Program-made: the position numbers and the translations under genes
Notes under the pieces: generated by a model
The model's input: only the letters and a program-made list of their open reading frames with translations
Told to the model about the DNA's origin: nothing
The model's database searches: none
Source: DATJFH01 sp035495815
Lineage (GTDB): Bacteria; Acidobacteriota; Terriglobia; Bryobacterales; Bryobacteraceae
Direction: 5' to 3'
Length of the DNA stretch: 32,811 nt
Assembly (NCBI GenBank): GCA_035495815.1
Contig: DATJFH010000283.1
Coordinates: forward strand, 1-32,811
Shown here: positions 16,494-25,312 of the stretch, piece after piece
Layout of the letters: the number at the start of each line of letters is the position of its first letter
Numbering within the stretch: position 1 is the first letter of the stretch

Positions 16494-16608
16494 CTCCGGT
16501 GCTGCTATCGCTTCCGGCGGCGCCAACAGCCCATGTTTTTCGCTCCAAGCCAGGCGGCTCGGCCGGTTTGACTGCGTAACTCCCCATCCTGCCTGGACTT
16601 GCCTGGGA

Positions 16609-16641
16609 ACCTGCCAGGTGCGCTACTATTAGCAGTATAAG
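16609..16641 (+). promoter_or_regulatory. Possible cysE promoter region with palindrome
   Basis: A perfect 11-bp odd palindrome, ACCTGCCAGGT (16609-16619), lies 16 bp upstream of TATAAG (16636-16641), a fair -10 match 39 bp before cysE. A regulator could bind where a -35 element would be. This is suggestive only. Confidence 0.3.
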
Positions 16642-16680
16642 ATGCGACCTTTGCAGTCCGGAATAATCTGAAGTAGAGAA

Positions 16681-17343
16681 ATGTTTCGCGAGATCCGAGA
16701 GCAGATCGAGACCATCTTTGACCGGGATCCGGCAGCAAAGAGTGTTCCCGAGGTCCTGCTTTGTTATCCCGGTCTCCACGCGATTCTCCTGCATCGGCTC
16801 GCCCATCTGCTGTATGGCTGGAAAGTGCCGTTGATCCCCCGTCTGCTTTCCCAGTTCAGCCGTTTCCTGACCGGCATCGAGATCCACCCCGGCGCCACTA
16901 TCGGCCGCCGGTTTTTCATCGATCATGGCTCGGGCGTGGTCATCGGCGAGACCACCGAGATCGGCGACGACGTCCTGCTTTACCAGGGCGTGACGCTCGG
17001 AGGAACCGGCCATGAGAAAGGCAAACGCCATCCCACTCTCGGAAATCACGTCGTGATCGGCACCGGCGCGAAGGTGCTCGGGAATATCCTGATCGGACAC
17101 CACGTCAAGGTCGGCGCCGGATCGGTGGTCGTGCGGAATGCCCCCGATTATTCGACCGTCGTGGGTGTCCCCGGCCACGTCGTCCGCACGCGGAACGAGG
17201 ATGGCCAGCTCGAGCACGGCAAGCTGCCGGATCCGGAAGGCCAGGCCATCGAGGATCTCGCCCGTCGCGTGCAGGAGCTCGAAGCCCAGCTACGCGCCCT
17301 CCTGGCCGGCCGGCTGGAGCACGAAGTCAGCCGTAAGGGATAA
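16681..17343 (+). CDS. cysE: Serine O-acetyltransferase, short form
   Basis: The 220-residue protein transfers acetyl from acetyl-CoA to L-serine, giving O-acetylserine for cysteine synthesis. It has the shortened helical N-domain of EpsC-type enzymes (E. coli CysE has 273 residues), then the left-handed beta-helix of hexapeptide repeats: GIEIHPGATIG, FFIDHGSGVVIGETTEIG with the catalytic His, LYQGVTLGGTG and GAGSVVVRNAP. The C-terminal 40 residues form a charged helix (EDLARRVQELEAQLRALLAG), probably a coiled coil. No cysteine synthase gene is adjacent. It stands alone between the amidohydrolase and the TonB receptor. Confidence 0.9.
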   Translation: MFREIREQIETIFDRDPAAKSVPEVLLCYPGLHAILLHRLAHLLYGWKVPLIPRLLSQFSRFLTGIEIHPGATIGRRFFIDHGSGVVIGETTEIGDDVLLYQGVTLGGTGHEKGKRHPTLGNHVVIGTGAKVLGNILIGHHVKVGAGSVVVRNAPDYSTVVGVPGHVVRTRNEDGQLEHGKLPDPEGQAIEDLARRVQELEAQLRALLAGRLEHEVSRKG

Positions 17344-17383
17344 CTCCCTCCCCCAGCTCCTATCTGTATCCATCGCGGACAGC

Positions 17384-17413
17384 TTGCGGGGTCCAACTCC
17401 CGAGTGATATGCT
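17384..17413 (+). promoter_or_regulatory. Possible promoter of the TonB receptor gene
   Basis: TTGCGG (17384-17389) and TATGCT (17408-17413) are spaced 18 bp apart, about 25 bp before ATG 17438. AAGGAG (17424-17429) is the ribosome binding site. The match to consensus is partial. Confidence 0.3.
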
Positions 17414-17437
17414 CCGAACAAACAAGGAGTCTCGTAA

Positions 17438-20400
17438 ATGCCAAGAAGCATCTGGACAATCCTCGCGTTAGCCGGGGCCTTCGCCGTATCGTTAACAGCC
17501 CAAACGGTGAGCGGTTTCATCTCCGGCGCCATCTCGGACCCCAGCGGCGGAATCGTGTCGAACGCCAAAATCACCCTGATCAATGAGGCCAACGGCGGGC
17601 AGCGGGAGACCCTCAGCAACGAGAGCGGCGCGTATGCATTCACATCCGTGCAACCCGGATCCTATTCCATCCAGATCCAGCTGTCCGGCTTCAAGACCTT
17701 CCGCCAGACCAACGTCATTTTATCGGCGAACGAGCGCCTCCCCATCAACGTGAAGCTGGAACTCGGCGCCGTCTCGGAAACGGTCCGCGTGGAAGCCCAG
17801 GGAGCGACCGTGCAGACGGCCAGCGCCGAGCGCTCCGGCACGGTGACATCCTCGCAGCTCGAGAACTTGCAGCTCAAAGGGCGCGACTACATGGGAACCA
17901 TTCGCCTTCTGCCCGGCGTCGTCGATACCAGAAATCGAGACGCGCCCGGCTTTGGATCGCAGGCCGGAATCACGATCCAGGGGCAGTCCAGCGCCAACGT
18001 CACACTCGACGGCGTCACCAGTCAGGATTCCGGATCCGCTTCAGGCAACTATTTCGCTCCCAGCATGGATTCGGTCTCGGAAGTCAACGTTCTGCTCACG
18101 AATTACCAGGCCGAGTACGGCCGCAATGCCGGAGCCACGATCAACGTAGTGTTGAAATCGGGGACGCGGGATTTTCATGGAACTGCGTACGAGTACAAGC
18201 GCAATGAAGGTCTCAACGCCAACAACTTCTTCAACAATTCGACCAACGTCAAGCGGGCCCGCTACCGCTATGACATCTGGGGCTACACGCTGGGAGGTCC
18301 GATCTATGTGCCTGGCCTGTTCAACCGGAACAAAGACAAACTTTTCTTCTTCTGGTCCCACGAAGTCTCGCCCCAGAACTCGCCCCAGCCGCTGACCTTC
18401 CGCACAGTGCCCAACCTCAGGGAGCGCCAGGGGGATTTCTCCCAAACACTGCTGACCAACGGCCGGTTGCAGGTGATTAACGATCCTACTACCGGCCAGC
18501 CGTTTCCGGGAAACGTCATCCCGGGAAATCGCCTGGACAAAAACGGCCAGGCGTTTCTGAATCTGTTTCCCACGCCCAACATCACCAGTCCCACACAGCA
18601 GTTCAATTACTTTTTTCAAAGCCTGGTCAAGCAGACGCGCAACGTCGAGACGCTCCGTGTCGACTATGCCATCAGCTCAAAAACCAAAGTCTTCTGGCGC
18701 GGCATTCGCAGCGCGGAATCGTTCACCGGCGACCAGGGCTTTACCGGCATCTCTTCCAATTGGCCCCAGACCCTCATGCGTTACAGCATTCCCGGGCACG
18801 GCTCGGTGGCCAATGTAACGACCATCATCTCGCCTCGGATGGTCAACGAGTTTACCTGGGGCATCAATCGCGGTTTCCAGAGCCGAAATTTCAAAGATGA
18901 CGCGGCCCTCGCCAAGAATCAGCGTTCCAAGATCGGCCTGGCGACGCTGGGGCAGTTCTATCCGAAGAACAACCCTCTCGACTACGTTCCCGATGCCTCC
19001 TTCGGAGGAGTGCCGAATGCGGTGAACCTGACCATCGATCCGAAGTTCCCCTTCCTCGGCACGAACAATATCTGGAACTACACCGACAACCTGAGCTATG
19101 TGCGCGGTTCTCACACGTTCAAGACCGGCATCTACTTCGAGCCCACTTCCCGCAACGCCAGGCGTGAGTCGCTATTCCGCGGCGCGTTCGATTTCGGCGC
19201 CTCGACGAATAACCCGCTGGATTCCGGATGGGCGTGGTCGAACGCCATTCTCGGCAATTTCCAGTCTTATCAGGAATCCGATTCGCCGACCTTCGGCTAT
19301 GGACGTTTCACCAACCTCGAAGGCTACGTTCAGGACTCCTGGAAGGTATCGCGCCGCCTGACGCTCGACCTGGGCCTGCGCCTTGCCTGGATTCAGCCGG
19401 TCTACAGCGAGCCCGACAACCTGGCGGGCTTCGTCGGCAATCGCTACGACGCCGCCAAAGCGCCCCTGCTTTACCGGCCGGGTTTGAACGGCACGACGCG
19501 CGTGGGCGTGAATCCGCTGACCGGCGCCACCGTCCCCGCCGTGCTGATCGGCGCGTTCGTCCCCGGTTCCGGAAATATCTACAACGGGATGGTGGTCGTT
19601 TCTCAGGACAAGTCGTATCCGCGGGGGTTGATCGACGATCGCGGCATTCACTACGGGCCGCGAGTCGGCTTCGCTTATGACGTCTTCGGCACGGGCAAGA
19701 CCGCGGTCCGCGGCGGCTTCGGGATATTCTACGACCGCATCTTCGCCGATACTGCCCTCATCATGGCCCAGAATCCCCCTCTGCGAAACACGCCGATCGT
19801 GTATTACAACAACATCGGTACCTACCTCAACGCGCAGCAATCGCAATTCCCCACCGCCATCAACGCCGTGTCGAAATCGGGGGAAGTGCCGACGGTCATG
19901 AACTGGAGCTTCGGCGTCCAGCAGGCGATAGGCTTCGGCACCGTGCTGGACGTCGCCTATGTGGGCTCGGTCGGGCGGCACCTGTCCGGGAATCGGAACA
20001 TCAACCTGGTTCCCTACGGCGCGAACTTCCAGCCAGCGAATCAGGATCCTACCTCGCCCGGCAGGCCGCTGCCCGCCAACTTCTTCCGGCCCTACCCAGG
20101 GTACGGCGATATCACGCTGCAGGAGTTCTCGAGCAGCTCGAACTATCACTCCATGCAGGTGCAGGCGAACCGGCGCTTCGCGCGTTCCATGCAGTACGGA
20201 CTGTCCTGGACGTGGTCGAAGGCGATGGGCCTGGTCGGCAATCTTGCTACCTATGCACCAGTGCGCGTGTGGAACTACGGGAAGACGGGCGCCGACCGCA
20301 CTCACAATCTGGTCTTCTCCTACACCTGGGATGTGCCGAAGGGAAGTACGCATTGGAATAATCCCGTCAGCCGCCAGGTTCTGGACAACTGGCAGCTGTC

Positions 20401-20860
20401 CGGCATCACGAGTTTCATCAGCGGCCAGCCCCTGGGCATTGGTATGACCACGACCGACGCCGCCGATATCGCGGGCGGTGGAGACGGCGTCCGAACCGTC
20501 GTGCTGCAGAATCCCGTGCTGCCCAAGGGGGACCGCACCTTGAGCCGCTTCTTCAACACGCAGGCCTTCGGACGCCCCGCACGCGGCACCTTCGGCAATG
20601 CTCCGGTCGACGTCATCCGCGGGCCGGGAATCAACAATTGGGACATTTCGATTTCGAAGATGTGGAATCTCGGGTCCGAGAAGAGACGCCTGCAATACCG
20701 GCTGGAGATGTACAACGCCTGGAATCATACCCAGTTCTCGGCGCTCGATACGACTGCCAGGTTTGCGCCGGATGGCTCGCAGACCAACGCCAGGTTCGGC
20801 CAGTTCACGACGGCCTATCCGCCGCGGCAGATTCAAATGGGTTTGCGATTCACGTTTTGA
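17438..20860 (+). CDS. TonB-dependent receptor with carboxypeptidase-regulatory domain (Oar-like)
   Basis: The 1140-residue outer membrane protein has a signal peptide (about residues 1-22). A carboxypeptidase-regulatory-like beta-sandwich follows at about 25-105 (ISGAISDPSGGIVSNAKITL, GSYSIQIQLSGF), then a plug-like region starting SETVRVEAQG with QLENLQLKGRDYMGTIRLLPG and the long beta-barrel. The C-terminus PRQIQMGLRFTF ends in the aromatic residue recognised for barrel assembly. Such Oar-like receptors are strongly expanded in Acidobacteria and are thought to take up oligosaccharides or other large nutrients using TonB energy. AAGGAG 8 nt upstream fixes the start. The following DUF1080 and propeller genes are co-directional and may form one uptake and processing locus. 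Confidence 0.92.
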   Translation: MPRSIWTILALAGAFAVSLTAQTVSGFISGAISDPSGGIVSNAKITLINEANGGQRETLSNESGAYAFTSVQPGSYSIQIQLSGFKTFRQTNVILSANERLPINVKLELGAVSETVRVEAQGATVQTASAERSGTVTSSQLENLQLKGRDYMGTIRLLPGVVDTRNRDAPGFGSQAGITIQGQSSANVTLDGVTSQDSGSASGNYFAPSMDSVSEVNVLLTNYQAEYGRNAGATINVVLKSGTRDFHGTAYEYKRNEGLNANNFFNNSTNVKRARYRYDIWGYTLGGPIYVPGLFNRNKDKLFFFWSHEVSPQNSPQPLTFRTVPNLRERQGDFSQTLLTNGRLQVINDPTTGQPFPGNVIPGNRLDKNGQAFLNLFPTPNITSPTQQFNYFFQSLVKQTRNVETLRVDYAISSKTKVFWRGIRSAESFTGDQGFTGISSNWPQTLMRYSIPGHGSVANVTTIISPRMVNEFTWGINRGFQSRNFKDDAALAKNQRSKIGLATLGQFYPKNNPLDYVPDASFGGVPNAVNLTIDPKFPFLGTNNIWNYTDNLSYVRGSHTFKTGIYFEPTSRNARRESLFRGAFDFGASTNNPLDSGWAWSNAILGNFQSYQESDSPTFGYGRFTNLEGYVQDSWKVSRRLTLDLGLRLAWIQPVYSEPDNLAGFVGNRYDAAKAPLLYRPGLNGTTRVGVNPLTGATVPAVLIGAFVPGSGNIYNGMVVVSQDKSYPRGLIDDRGIHYGPRVGFAYDVFGTGKTAVRGGFGIFYDRIFADTALIMAQNPPLRNTPIVYYNNIGTYLNAQQSQFPTAINAVSKSGEVPTVMNWSFGVQQAIGFGTVLDVAYVGSVGRHLSGNRNINLVPYGANFQPANQDPTSPGRPLPANFFRPYPGYGDITLQEFSSSSNYHSMQVQANRRFARSMQYGLSWTWSKAMGLVGNLATYAPVRVWNYGKTGADRTHNLVFSYTWDVPKGSTHWNNPVSRQVLDNWQLSGITSFISGQPLGIGMTTTDAADIAGGGDGVRTVVLQNPVLPKGDRTLSRFFNTQAFGRPARGTFGNAPVDVIRGPGINNWDISISKMWNLGSEKRRLQYRLEMYNAWNHTQFSALDTTARFAPDGSQTNARFGQFTTAYPPRQIQMGLRFTF

Positions 20861-20926
20861 GGGCCTGCGGCCCCCCCGGCGCTCAGCCTGCCGGGCCGGA
20901 CCGGGCGATGAATTTCTGGAGAAAAG

Positions 20927-21583
20927 ATGCGGCTGCTAGCTACGTTCGTATTAGGGTCGGCGCTGTTACAAGGGGCGGGCCTTCAGAATCAACTGACCTC
21001 CCGGGAAAAGAAGGACGGGTACATCCTCCTGTTCAACGGCAGGAACATGGACGGATGGGAAGGCGACCCCGAACGATGGTCGGTGAACGAAGGAATCCTC
21101 ACCGGATCGAGCGATGGCAGGCCATTCAAGGTCAATACCTTTCTGATCCACAAAGGAACTTACTCCAATTTCATCCTCAAAGCCGATATCAAACTGCGGA
21201 ACCACAACAGCGGCATCCAGTTTCGCAGCGAGCAGCTCCCCGGCGCGGGCTGGATGGTTCGAGGTTATCAGGCCGACGCTTCCGAAGCCGGCGAGGAAAA
21301 ATCCGCCTGGGGGAACCTCTACGAGGAGCGGCTCCGCGGCCGCAACGCCATGAAGACCCCGGACGAGGGCTGGAAGGTTGCCAAGGCGATCTATCATCGC
21401 GGCGACTGGAACTCGTATGAAATCCTGGCGGATGGCGACCATATTCGGCTCACGCTGAACGGCGTGGTCACCCTGGACATGCATGATTCGGCCTTTTCGT
21501 CCGGAATCATTGCGCTGCAGTTGCACGCCGGTCCGGAGATGAAAGTCGAATTCAGAAACTTGAAGTTGAAACGGCTTCCCTGA
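20927..21583 (+). CDS. 3-keto-disaccharide hydrolase-like (DUF1080) protein, exported
   Basis: The 218-residue product has a signal peptide (about residues 1-19) and a single DUF1080 beta-jelly-roll. Visible motifs include YILLFNGRNMDGWEG, WSVNEGILTG, YSNFILKADIKLRNHNSGIQ, GNLYEERLRG and the closing VEFRNLKLKRLP. Some relatives hydrolyse 3-keto-glycosides; others have unknown function. GGAG lies 5 nt before ATG 20927. The stop codon overlaps the ATG of the next gene by one base (TGATG), so it is coupled to the propeller genes. It follows the TonB receptor by 66 bp. Confidence 0.85.
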   Translation: MRLLATFVLGSALLQGAGLQNQLTSREKKDGYILLFNGRNMDGWEGDPERWSVNEGILTGSSDGRPFKVNTFLIHKGTYSNFILKADIKLRNHNSGIQFRSEQLPGAGWMVRGYQADASEAGEEKSAWGNLYEERLRGRNAMKTPDEGWKVAKAIYHRGDWNSYEILADGDHIRLTLNGVVTLDMHDSAFSSGIIALQLHAGPEMKVEFRNLKLKRLP

Positions 21584-23037
21584 TGCGCGTACTGCTTCTG
21601 TTCTGGACGGCAACTGCCGCGGCTCAGCGCGGCGGAGTGGATTGGAATACCAGCGGCAATGACGCCCAGCGCTCCTCCTGGGTGCGGACGGATTCCAGGA
21701 TCTCACCCGAGAGCCTGCGGAAGCCCGGATTCCAGTTCCTCTGGAAGATCAAGCTCGAGAACGAGCCGCGGCATTCGAATTCGCTCTCGCCCATGATCCT
21801 GCTCGACAAATACACCGGCTATCGTGGACACAAATCGCTCGGATTCCTGGGAGGCGCCTCCGACAACATCATCGCCATGGATACGGACCTGGGCTTGGTC
21901 CACTGGCGGAATCACGTCTCCTCCGGCGTGAAACAGCCGGAGAGTACGCCGGCTTGCCCCGGCGGGATGACGTCCGCCCTGACTCGCCCGGCCAGTGCGG
22001 CGCTGCCCGGCTCGTCCGGCGGCGGCGGGCGTGGACGCGGCGGCCCCGCCCGAACCGGAGCGGGTAAGCCGGGCGAGGGAGCCGTCACCCTTGCCGAGCT
22101 AGCCGCGCCGCGCGCCGGCGAATCGACAGGCCGAAGCACGTTTCAGGCGCCCGCCGTGCGCCCGCTGGTTCTCGTGTACGCCCTCACCAGCGACGGCATG
22201 CTGCAAACCATGTACGTCTCGAACGGAGCCGACGCGGAGCCTCCCACGCCCTTCCTTCCGCCCAACGCAAACGCAGCCGGGCTGATTGTCGTGGATAACG
22301 TGGCGTACGTTGCGACGGCAAACAGGTGCGGTGGCGTCGCCAACGGTGTGTGGGCCCTCGATCTTGCTTCGAAGAAGGTCACCACCTGGGATTCGGGCAG
22401 CGCCGGGGCCTCCAGCCCCGCCTTCGGTCCGGACGGGACACTCTACGTAACCGCCGGAGCCAGGCTGGTAGCGCTCGAGCCGAAGACGCTGAAAGTGAAA
22501 GCCTCCTACACCTCCGGCAATCAGGAATTCAGTTCATCGCCCGTCGTGTTCGATTACCAGGACAAGATTTTGGTGGCTGCCGCGTCCAAGGGTGGAAGCA
22601 TTCATTTGCTGGACAGCGGAGCGAAGCTGCTCTCCAGCACCGCTCAGAATTCGGCCGGTTCCGCCCCGGGCGCCCTGGCCACCTGGCAGGACTCGGGCGG
22701 CGCGCGCTGGATCCTCTCGCCCGATGCCTCCTCCGTCGCGGCATGGAAAATGACCGATCGGAACGGCGCTCCTGTCCTGCAGCCCGAGTGGAAGTCCCGT
22801 GAGATGGTCTCCCCTCTCACCCCGGCCGTCGTCAATGGTGTGGTGTTCGCCGTGTCGCGCGCCAATCCGGCCGTCCTGTACGCGCTCGACGGCGCAACCG
22901 GCGCGGAGTTGTGGAACAGCGGGAATACGATCGGCTCGTTTGTGGACACCGGCGGCCTATCGGCCGGATACACTCAGGTCTACCTGGGCGGCCACGACGG
23001 CACACTGTATGCCTTCGGCTTCCCGATCGAGCACTAA
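21583..23037 (+). CDS. Exported PQQ-type beta-propeller protein A
   Basis: The 484-residue protein begins with a short signal-like segment (MRVLLLFWTATAAAQ). It continues with PQQ-like propeller blades, recognisable by strands such as SDNIIAMDTDLGLVHW, GVWALDLASKKVTTW, AVLYALDGATGAELW and QVYLGGHDGTLYAFG. Residues about 137-170 are a Gly/Arg/Pro/Ala-rich low-complexity insertion (GSSGGGGRGRGGPA) absent from the paralogue downstream. No dehydrogenase active-site pair or heme motif is evident, so it is probably a binding or structural propeller rather than a quinoprotein alcohol dehydrogenase. It overlaps DUF1080 by one base and abuts the next gene directly. Confidence 0.8.
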   Translation: MRVLLLFWTATAAAQRGGVDWNTSGNDAQRSSWVRTDSRISPESLRKPGFQFLWKIKLENEPRHSNSLSPMILLDKYTGYRGHKSLGFLGGASDNIIAMDTDLGLVHWRNHVSSGVKQPESTPACPGGMTSALTRPASAALPGSSGGGGRGRGGPARTGAGKPGEGAVTLAELAAPRAGESTGRSTFQAPAVRPLVLVYALTSDGMLQTMYVSNGADAEPPTPFLPPNANAAGLIVVDNVAYVATANRCGGVANGVWALDLASKKVTTWDSGSAGASSPAFGPDGTLYVTAGARLVALEPKTLKVKASYTSGNQEFSSSPVVFDYQDKILVAAASKGGSIHLLDSGAKLLSSTAQNSAGSAPGALATWQDSGGARWILSPDASSVAAWKMTDRNGAPVLQPEWKSREMVSPLTPAVVNGVVFAVSRANPAVLYALDGATGAELWNSGNTIGSFVDTGGLSAGYTQVYLGGHDGTLYAFGFPIEH

Positions 23038-24588
23038 ATGCAAAAACTCCCGGTAACAATCATTTTGATCCTTGGAGCCGTGGCGGCCTGGAGCGCAGAC
23101 TGGCTCACCGACGGCGGCAATCCGCAGCGCACCGCATGGCAGAAGGACGAGAAGATCCTCACCAGGGCCAACGTCCGGGACATGAAGCTCCTGTGGAAGC
23201 TCAAGCTGGATAACCAGCCGCGTGTGATGCACTCGCTGTTTCCGCCCCTGATCGTCGAGCGCGTCAACACGCCCGGCGGCCCGAAACAGCTTGCCATCAC
23301 CGCCGGCTCATCGGACAACATCTATGCGATCGATGTTGAAAAAGGCGAAGTCATCTGGAAGAAGCATTTTCAGAATACCTGGACGCCTCCGGCGACAGGG
23401 GGCCGCCCCGCCGGCATTCTGTGCCCTGGAGGACAAACCGCGACGCCCGTCATCGGCCCGGCCGGCGCTCCCGGCAAATACACCATCTACGCCGCGTCCT
23501 GGGACGGCATGCTACACCAGTTGAACGCCGCCGATGGCGAAGATGTCGCGCCTCCTTCGAAATTCATGCCTCCCAACGGGAAGCCCTATGCCTTGAATCT
23601 CGTCGACAATGTGATCTACACGCATACGGCGCAGGGCTGCGGCGGCAATCCGAATGTCGTGTACGCCTACGATCTGGCCACCCGGATCGTCGGCTCGTGG
23701 GGACCCGCCGGCGGCGGGATGTGGGGACGAACCGGCCCGGCCATCAGTTCCAGCGGTGTGATGTACACCGGAACCGGCGACGGCCCCTGGAATCCGGAAA
23801 ACGGAAACTACGGAACCGGCATCATCGGGGTGAAGCAGAATCCGCAAACGAAGGGACTCGAACTGGTGGATTACTATGGTCCGTCCAATATTGAATTCCT
23901 GCTCAAGCGGGATCTGGATATGCAAGTCACTCCGGCCATTTTTCACTACAAAGGCCGCGAGCTGATGGTGGACGCGGGTAAGGAGTGCCGCATCTACCTC
24001 ATGGATACCAAATCAATCGGCGGCGACGATCATCGCACACCCTTGTACCGCACGCCCCAGATCTGCAATGAGGATTACAATTCCGCTTCCGCGGGCATCT
24101 GGGGCTCCCTGGCCAGTTGGGAAGATTCGAAAGGAACGCGCTGGGTGTTGACTCCCATCTGGGGCGAGAAGCATTCCGCATTCAAAGCTCCGGTGGAATA
24201 TGGAGAAGTGGAGGACGGCGCGGTTGTCGCCTTCAAACTGGAAGAGAAGAGCGGCAAGCTGGCCCTTGCCCCTGCCTGGATCTCCCAGAACATGAACCGC
24301 GCCGAGCCGCCGGTGATCGCCAACGGTATCGTGTTCGCCTACGGTAACGGCGAGGACACTACCCAGTCGTACCCGGACGTGGGGCTCGCCGATACCCCGG
24401 AGCGCCGGATTCCCGGGTCGACCCACGCCGTCCTCTATGCCCTGGACGCGCAGACCGGAAAAACGCTGTGGTCCAGCCGGAACCAGATTACTTCGTGGAA
24501 CCATTGGAGCGGCCTCTCGGTCGCCAACGGACGCGTTTATATCGGCACTTACGACAGCAACTTGTATTGCTACGGATTGAAGAAGTAA
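23038..24588 (+). CDS. Exported PQQ-type beta-propeller protein B
   Basis: The 516-residue protein has a clean signal peptide (MQKLPVTIILILGAVAAWSA) and propeller blades including SDNIYAIDVEKGEVIWKKHF, VVYAYDLATRIVGSW, AVLYALDAQTGKTLW and GRVYIGTYDSNLYCYG. It is a paralogue of the gene immediately upstream: both share a D-W-x-T-x-G-N-x-Q-R start, a LWK(I/L)KL segment, an SDNI blade and a CPGG motif. The start follows the previous stop with no gap. As with its twin, cofactor binding is unproven. It ends the plus-strand run before the convergent respiratory cluster. Confidence 0.82.
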   Translation: MQKLPVTIILILGAVAAWSADWLTDGGNPQRTAWQKDEKILTRANVRDMKLLWKLKLDNQPRVMHSLFPPLIVERVNTPGGPKQLAITAGSSDNIYAIDVEKGEVIWKKHFQNTWTPPATGGRPAGILCPGGQTATPVIGPAGAPGKYTIYAASWDGMLHQLNAADGEDVAPPSKFMPPNGKPYALNLVDNVIYTHTAQGCGGNPNVVYAYDLATRIVGSWGPAGGGMWGRTGPAISSSGVMYTGTGDGPWNPENGNYGTGIIGVKQNPQTKGLELVDYYGPSNIEFLLKRDLDMQVTPAIFHYKGRELMVDAGKECRIYLMDTKSIGGDDHRTPLYRTPQICNEDYNSASAGIWGSLASWEDSKGTRWVLTPIWGEKHSAFKAPVEYGEVEDGAVVAFKLEEKSGKLALAPAWISQNMNRAEPPVIANGIVFAYGNGEDTTQSYPDVGLADTPERRIPGSTHAVLYALDAQTGKTLWSSRNQITSWNHWSGLSVANGRVYIGTYDSNLYCYGLKK

Positions 24589-24802
24589 CCGCGCGGGTTT
24601 CCGACAGAAACACCGGCATAAATTCGGTAAGACAAAAAGGGCGGGGGGCCTGCGATCCGCCGAATCTCAGTGCTTGCGTTCCGTGCTCCTCACGCGACCG
24701 GCGCGACCTCGATCAGAGTTCCTCTCCTCATTTCCTCCCGGCGGCCTGCTTTAAGCGGGAGCGCTCGAGCGCTTTGTTGCATTCCGGCGGGGCGTGTCCC
24801 TC
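24589..24802. other. Convergent intergenic region with a 14-bp palindrome
   Basis: The 214 bp lie between the stops of the propeller gene (+) and the TorD gene (-) and hold no credible gene. AGCGCTCGAGCGCT (24760-24773) is a perfect palindrome followed on the plus strand by TTG. It could fold as a terminator for one or both transcripts, but it has no loop and no real T run. Confidence 0.4.
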
Positions 24803-25312
24803 TCAACCTAGTTCCGATTCCACTGCTCTCGCTAGCGCTTCCAGGATCTCCGCGTAGCAGCCCCCATTCGCATTCTCCGACACGTGGGCCAAGCTCCCGA
24901 TCCAGTGCGCCAGGCGCCGTTCCAGGAACTCGGCGCGCGCGCGCCGCACGGATTCCGGGTCGGTGTTACCGGCGGCTTCGCAGTGATCCAGCCAGGCCAG
25001 GAATTCCAATTGAGTGAGCAAGTGATCGGGCGCCGCCCGGTCATCGATCTCCAGGCCGAAGTTCTGGTAGTAGAGTTTGTTCTCCAGCACCACTTCGCCG
25101 GCCGGGCGATTGAGCAGCCAGGCGCTCTCCAGAAGAGGACATCGGGGCTGTGGCAAGCCTGCTTCGAACAGATCGATATAGAGCGCGCGTAAATCTTCAA
25201 GCGTGCCCGGTACGGTTTCGCAGAGCTCGGCGAAGCATTCCAGATGACGCTCGCGGGGATACGCCAGAGCAAAACGGAAGACCGCCCACGTGTTTACTGT
25301 GCTCGATACCAT
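24803..25312 (-). CDS. TorD/NarJ-type assembly chaperone for the molybdoenzyme
   Basis: The 169-residue, mostly helical protein matches the TorD/DmsD/NarJ chaperone family. The conserved core reads LYYQNFGLEIDD, followed by DHLLTQLEFLAWLDHCEA. These cytosolic proteins bind the Tat signal of a molybdopterin enzyme and hold it until cofactor insertion. Here the client is most likely the NarG-like alpha subunit encoded three genes upstream, as with the delta subunits of Ddh, Ser and Ebd systems. Its start overlaps the end of the gamma gene by 19 nt, and no separate ribosome binding site is obvious. It is the last gene of the cluster. Confidence 0.82.
   Translation of the reverse strand: MVSSTVNTWAVFRFALAYPRERHLECFAELCETVPGTLEDLRALYIDLFEAGLPQPRCPLLESAWLLNRPAGEVVLENKLYYQNFGLEIDDRAAPDHLLTQLEFLAWLDHCEAAGNTDPESVRRARAEFLERRLAHWIGSLAHVSENANGGCYAEILEALARAVESELG

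Noticed and set aside
19172..20836. 554-codon minus-strand frame opposite the TonB receptor
   Set aside because: Shadow frame; no recognisable domain and no ribosome binding site, whereas the receptor reads through on the plus strand.
20861..20873. GGGCC-TGC-GGCCC hairpin after the TonB receptor as a terminator
   Set aside because: It is followed by C residues rather than T, so it does not fit an intrinsic terminator; read-through into DUF1080 remains possible.
21583..24588. Calling the two propellers quinoprotein alcohol dehydrogenases
   Set aside because: Only generic PQQ-like blade repeats are visible; no catalytic Asp pair, disulfide ring or heme domain could be identified.
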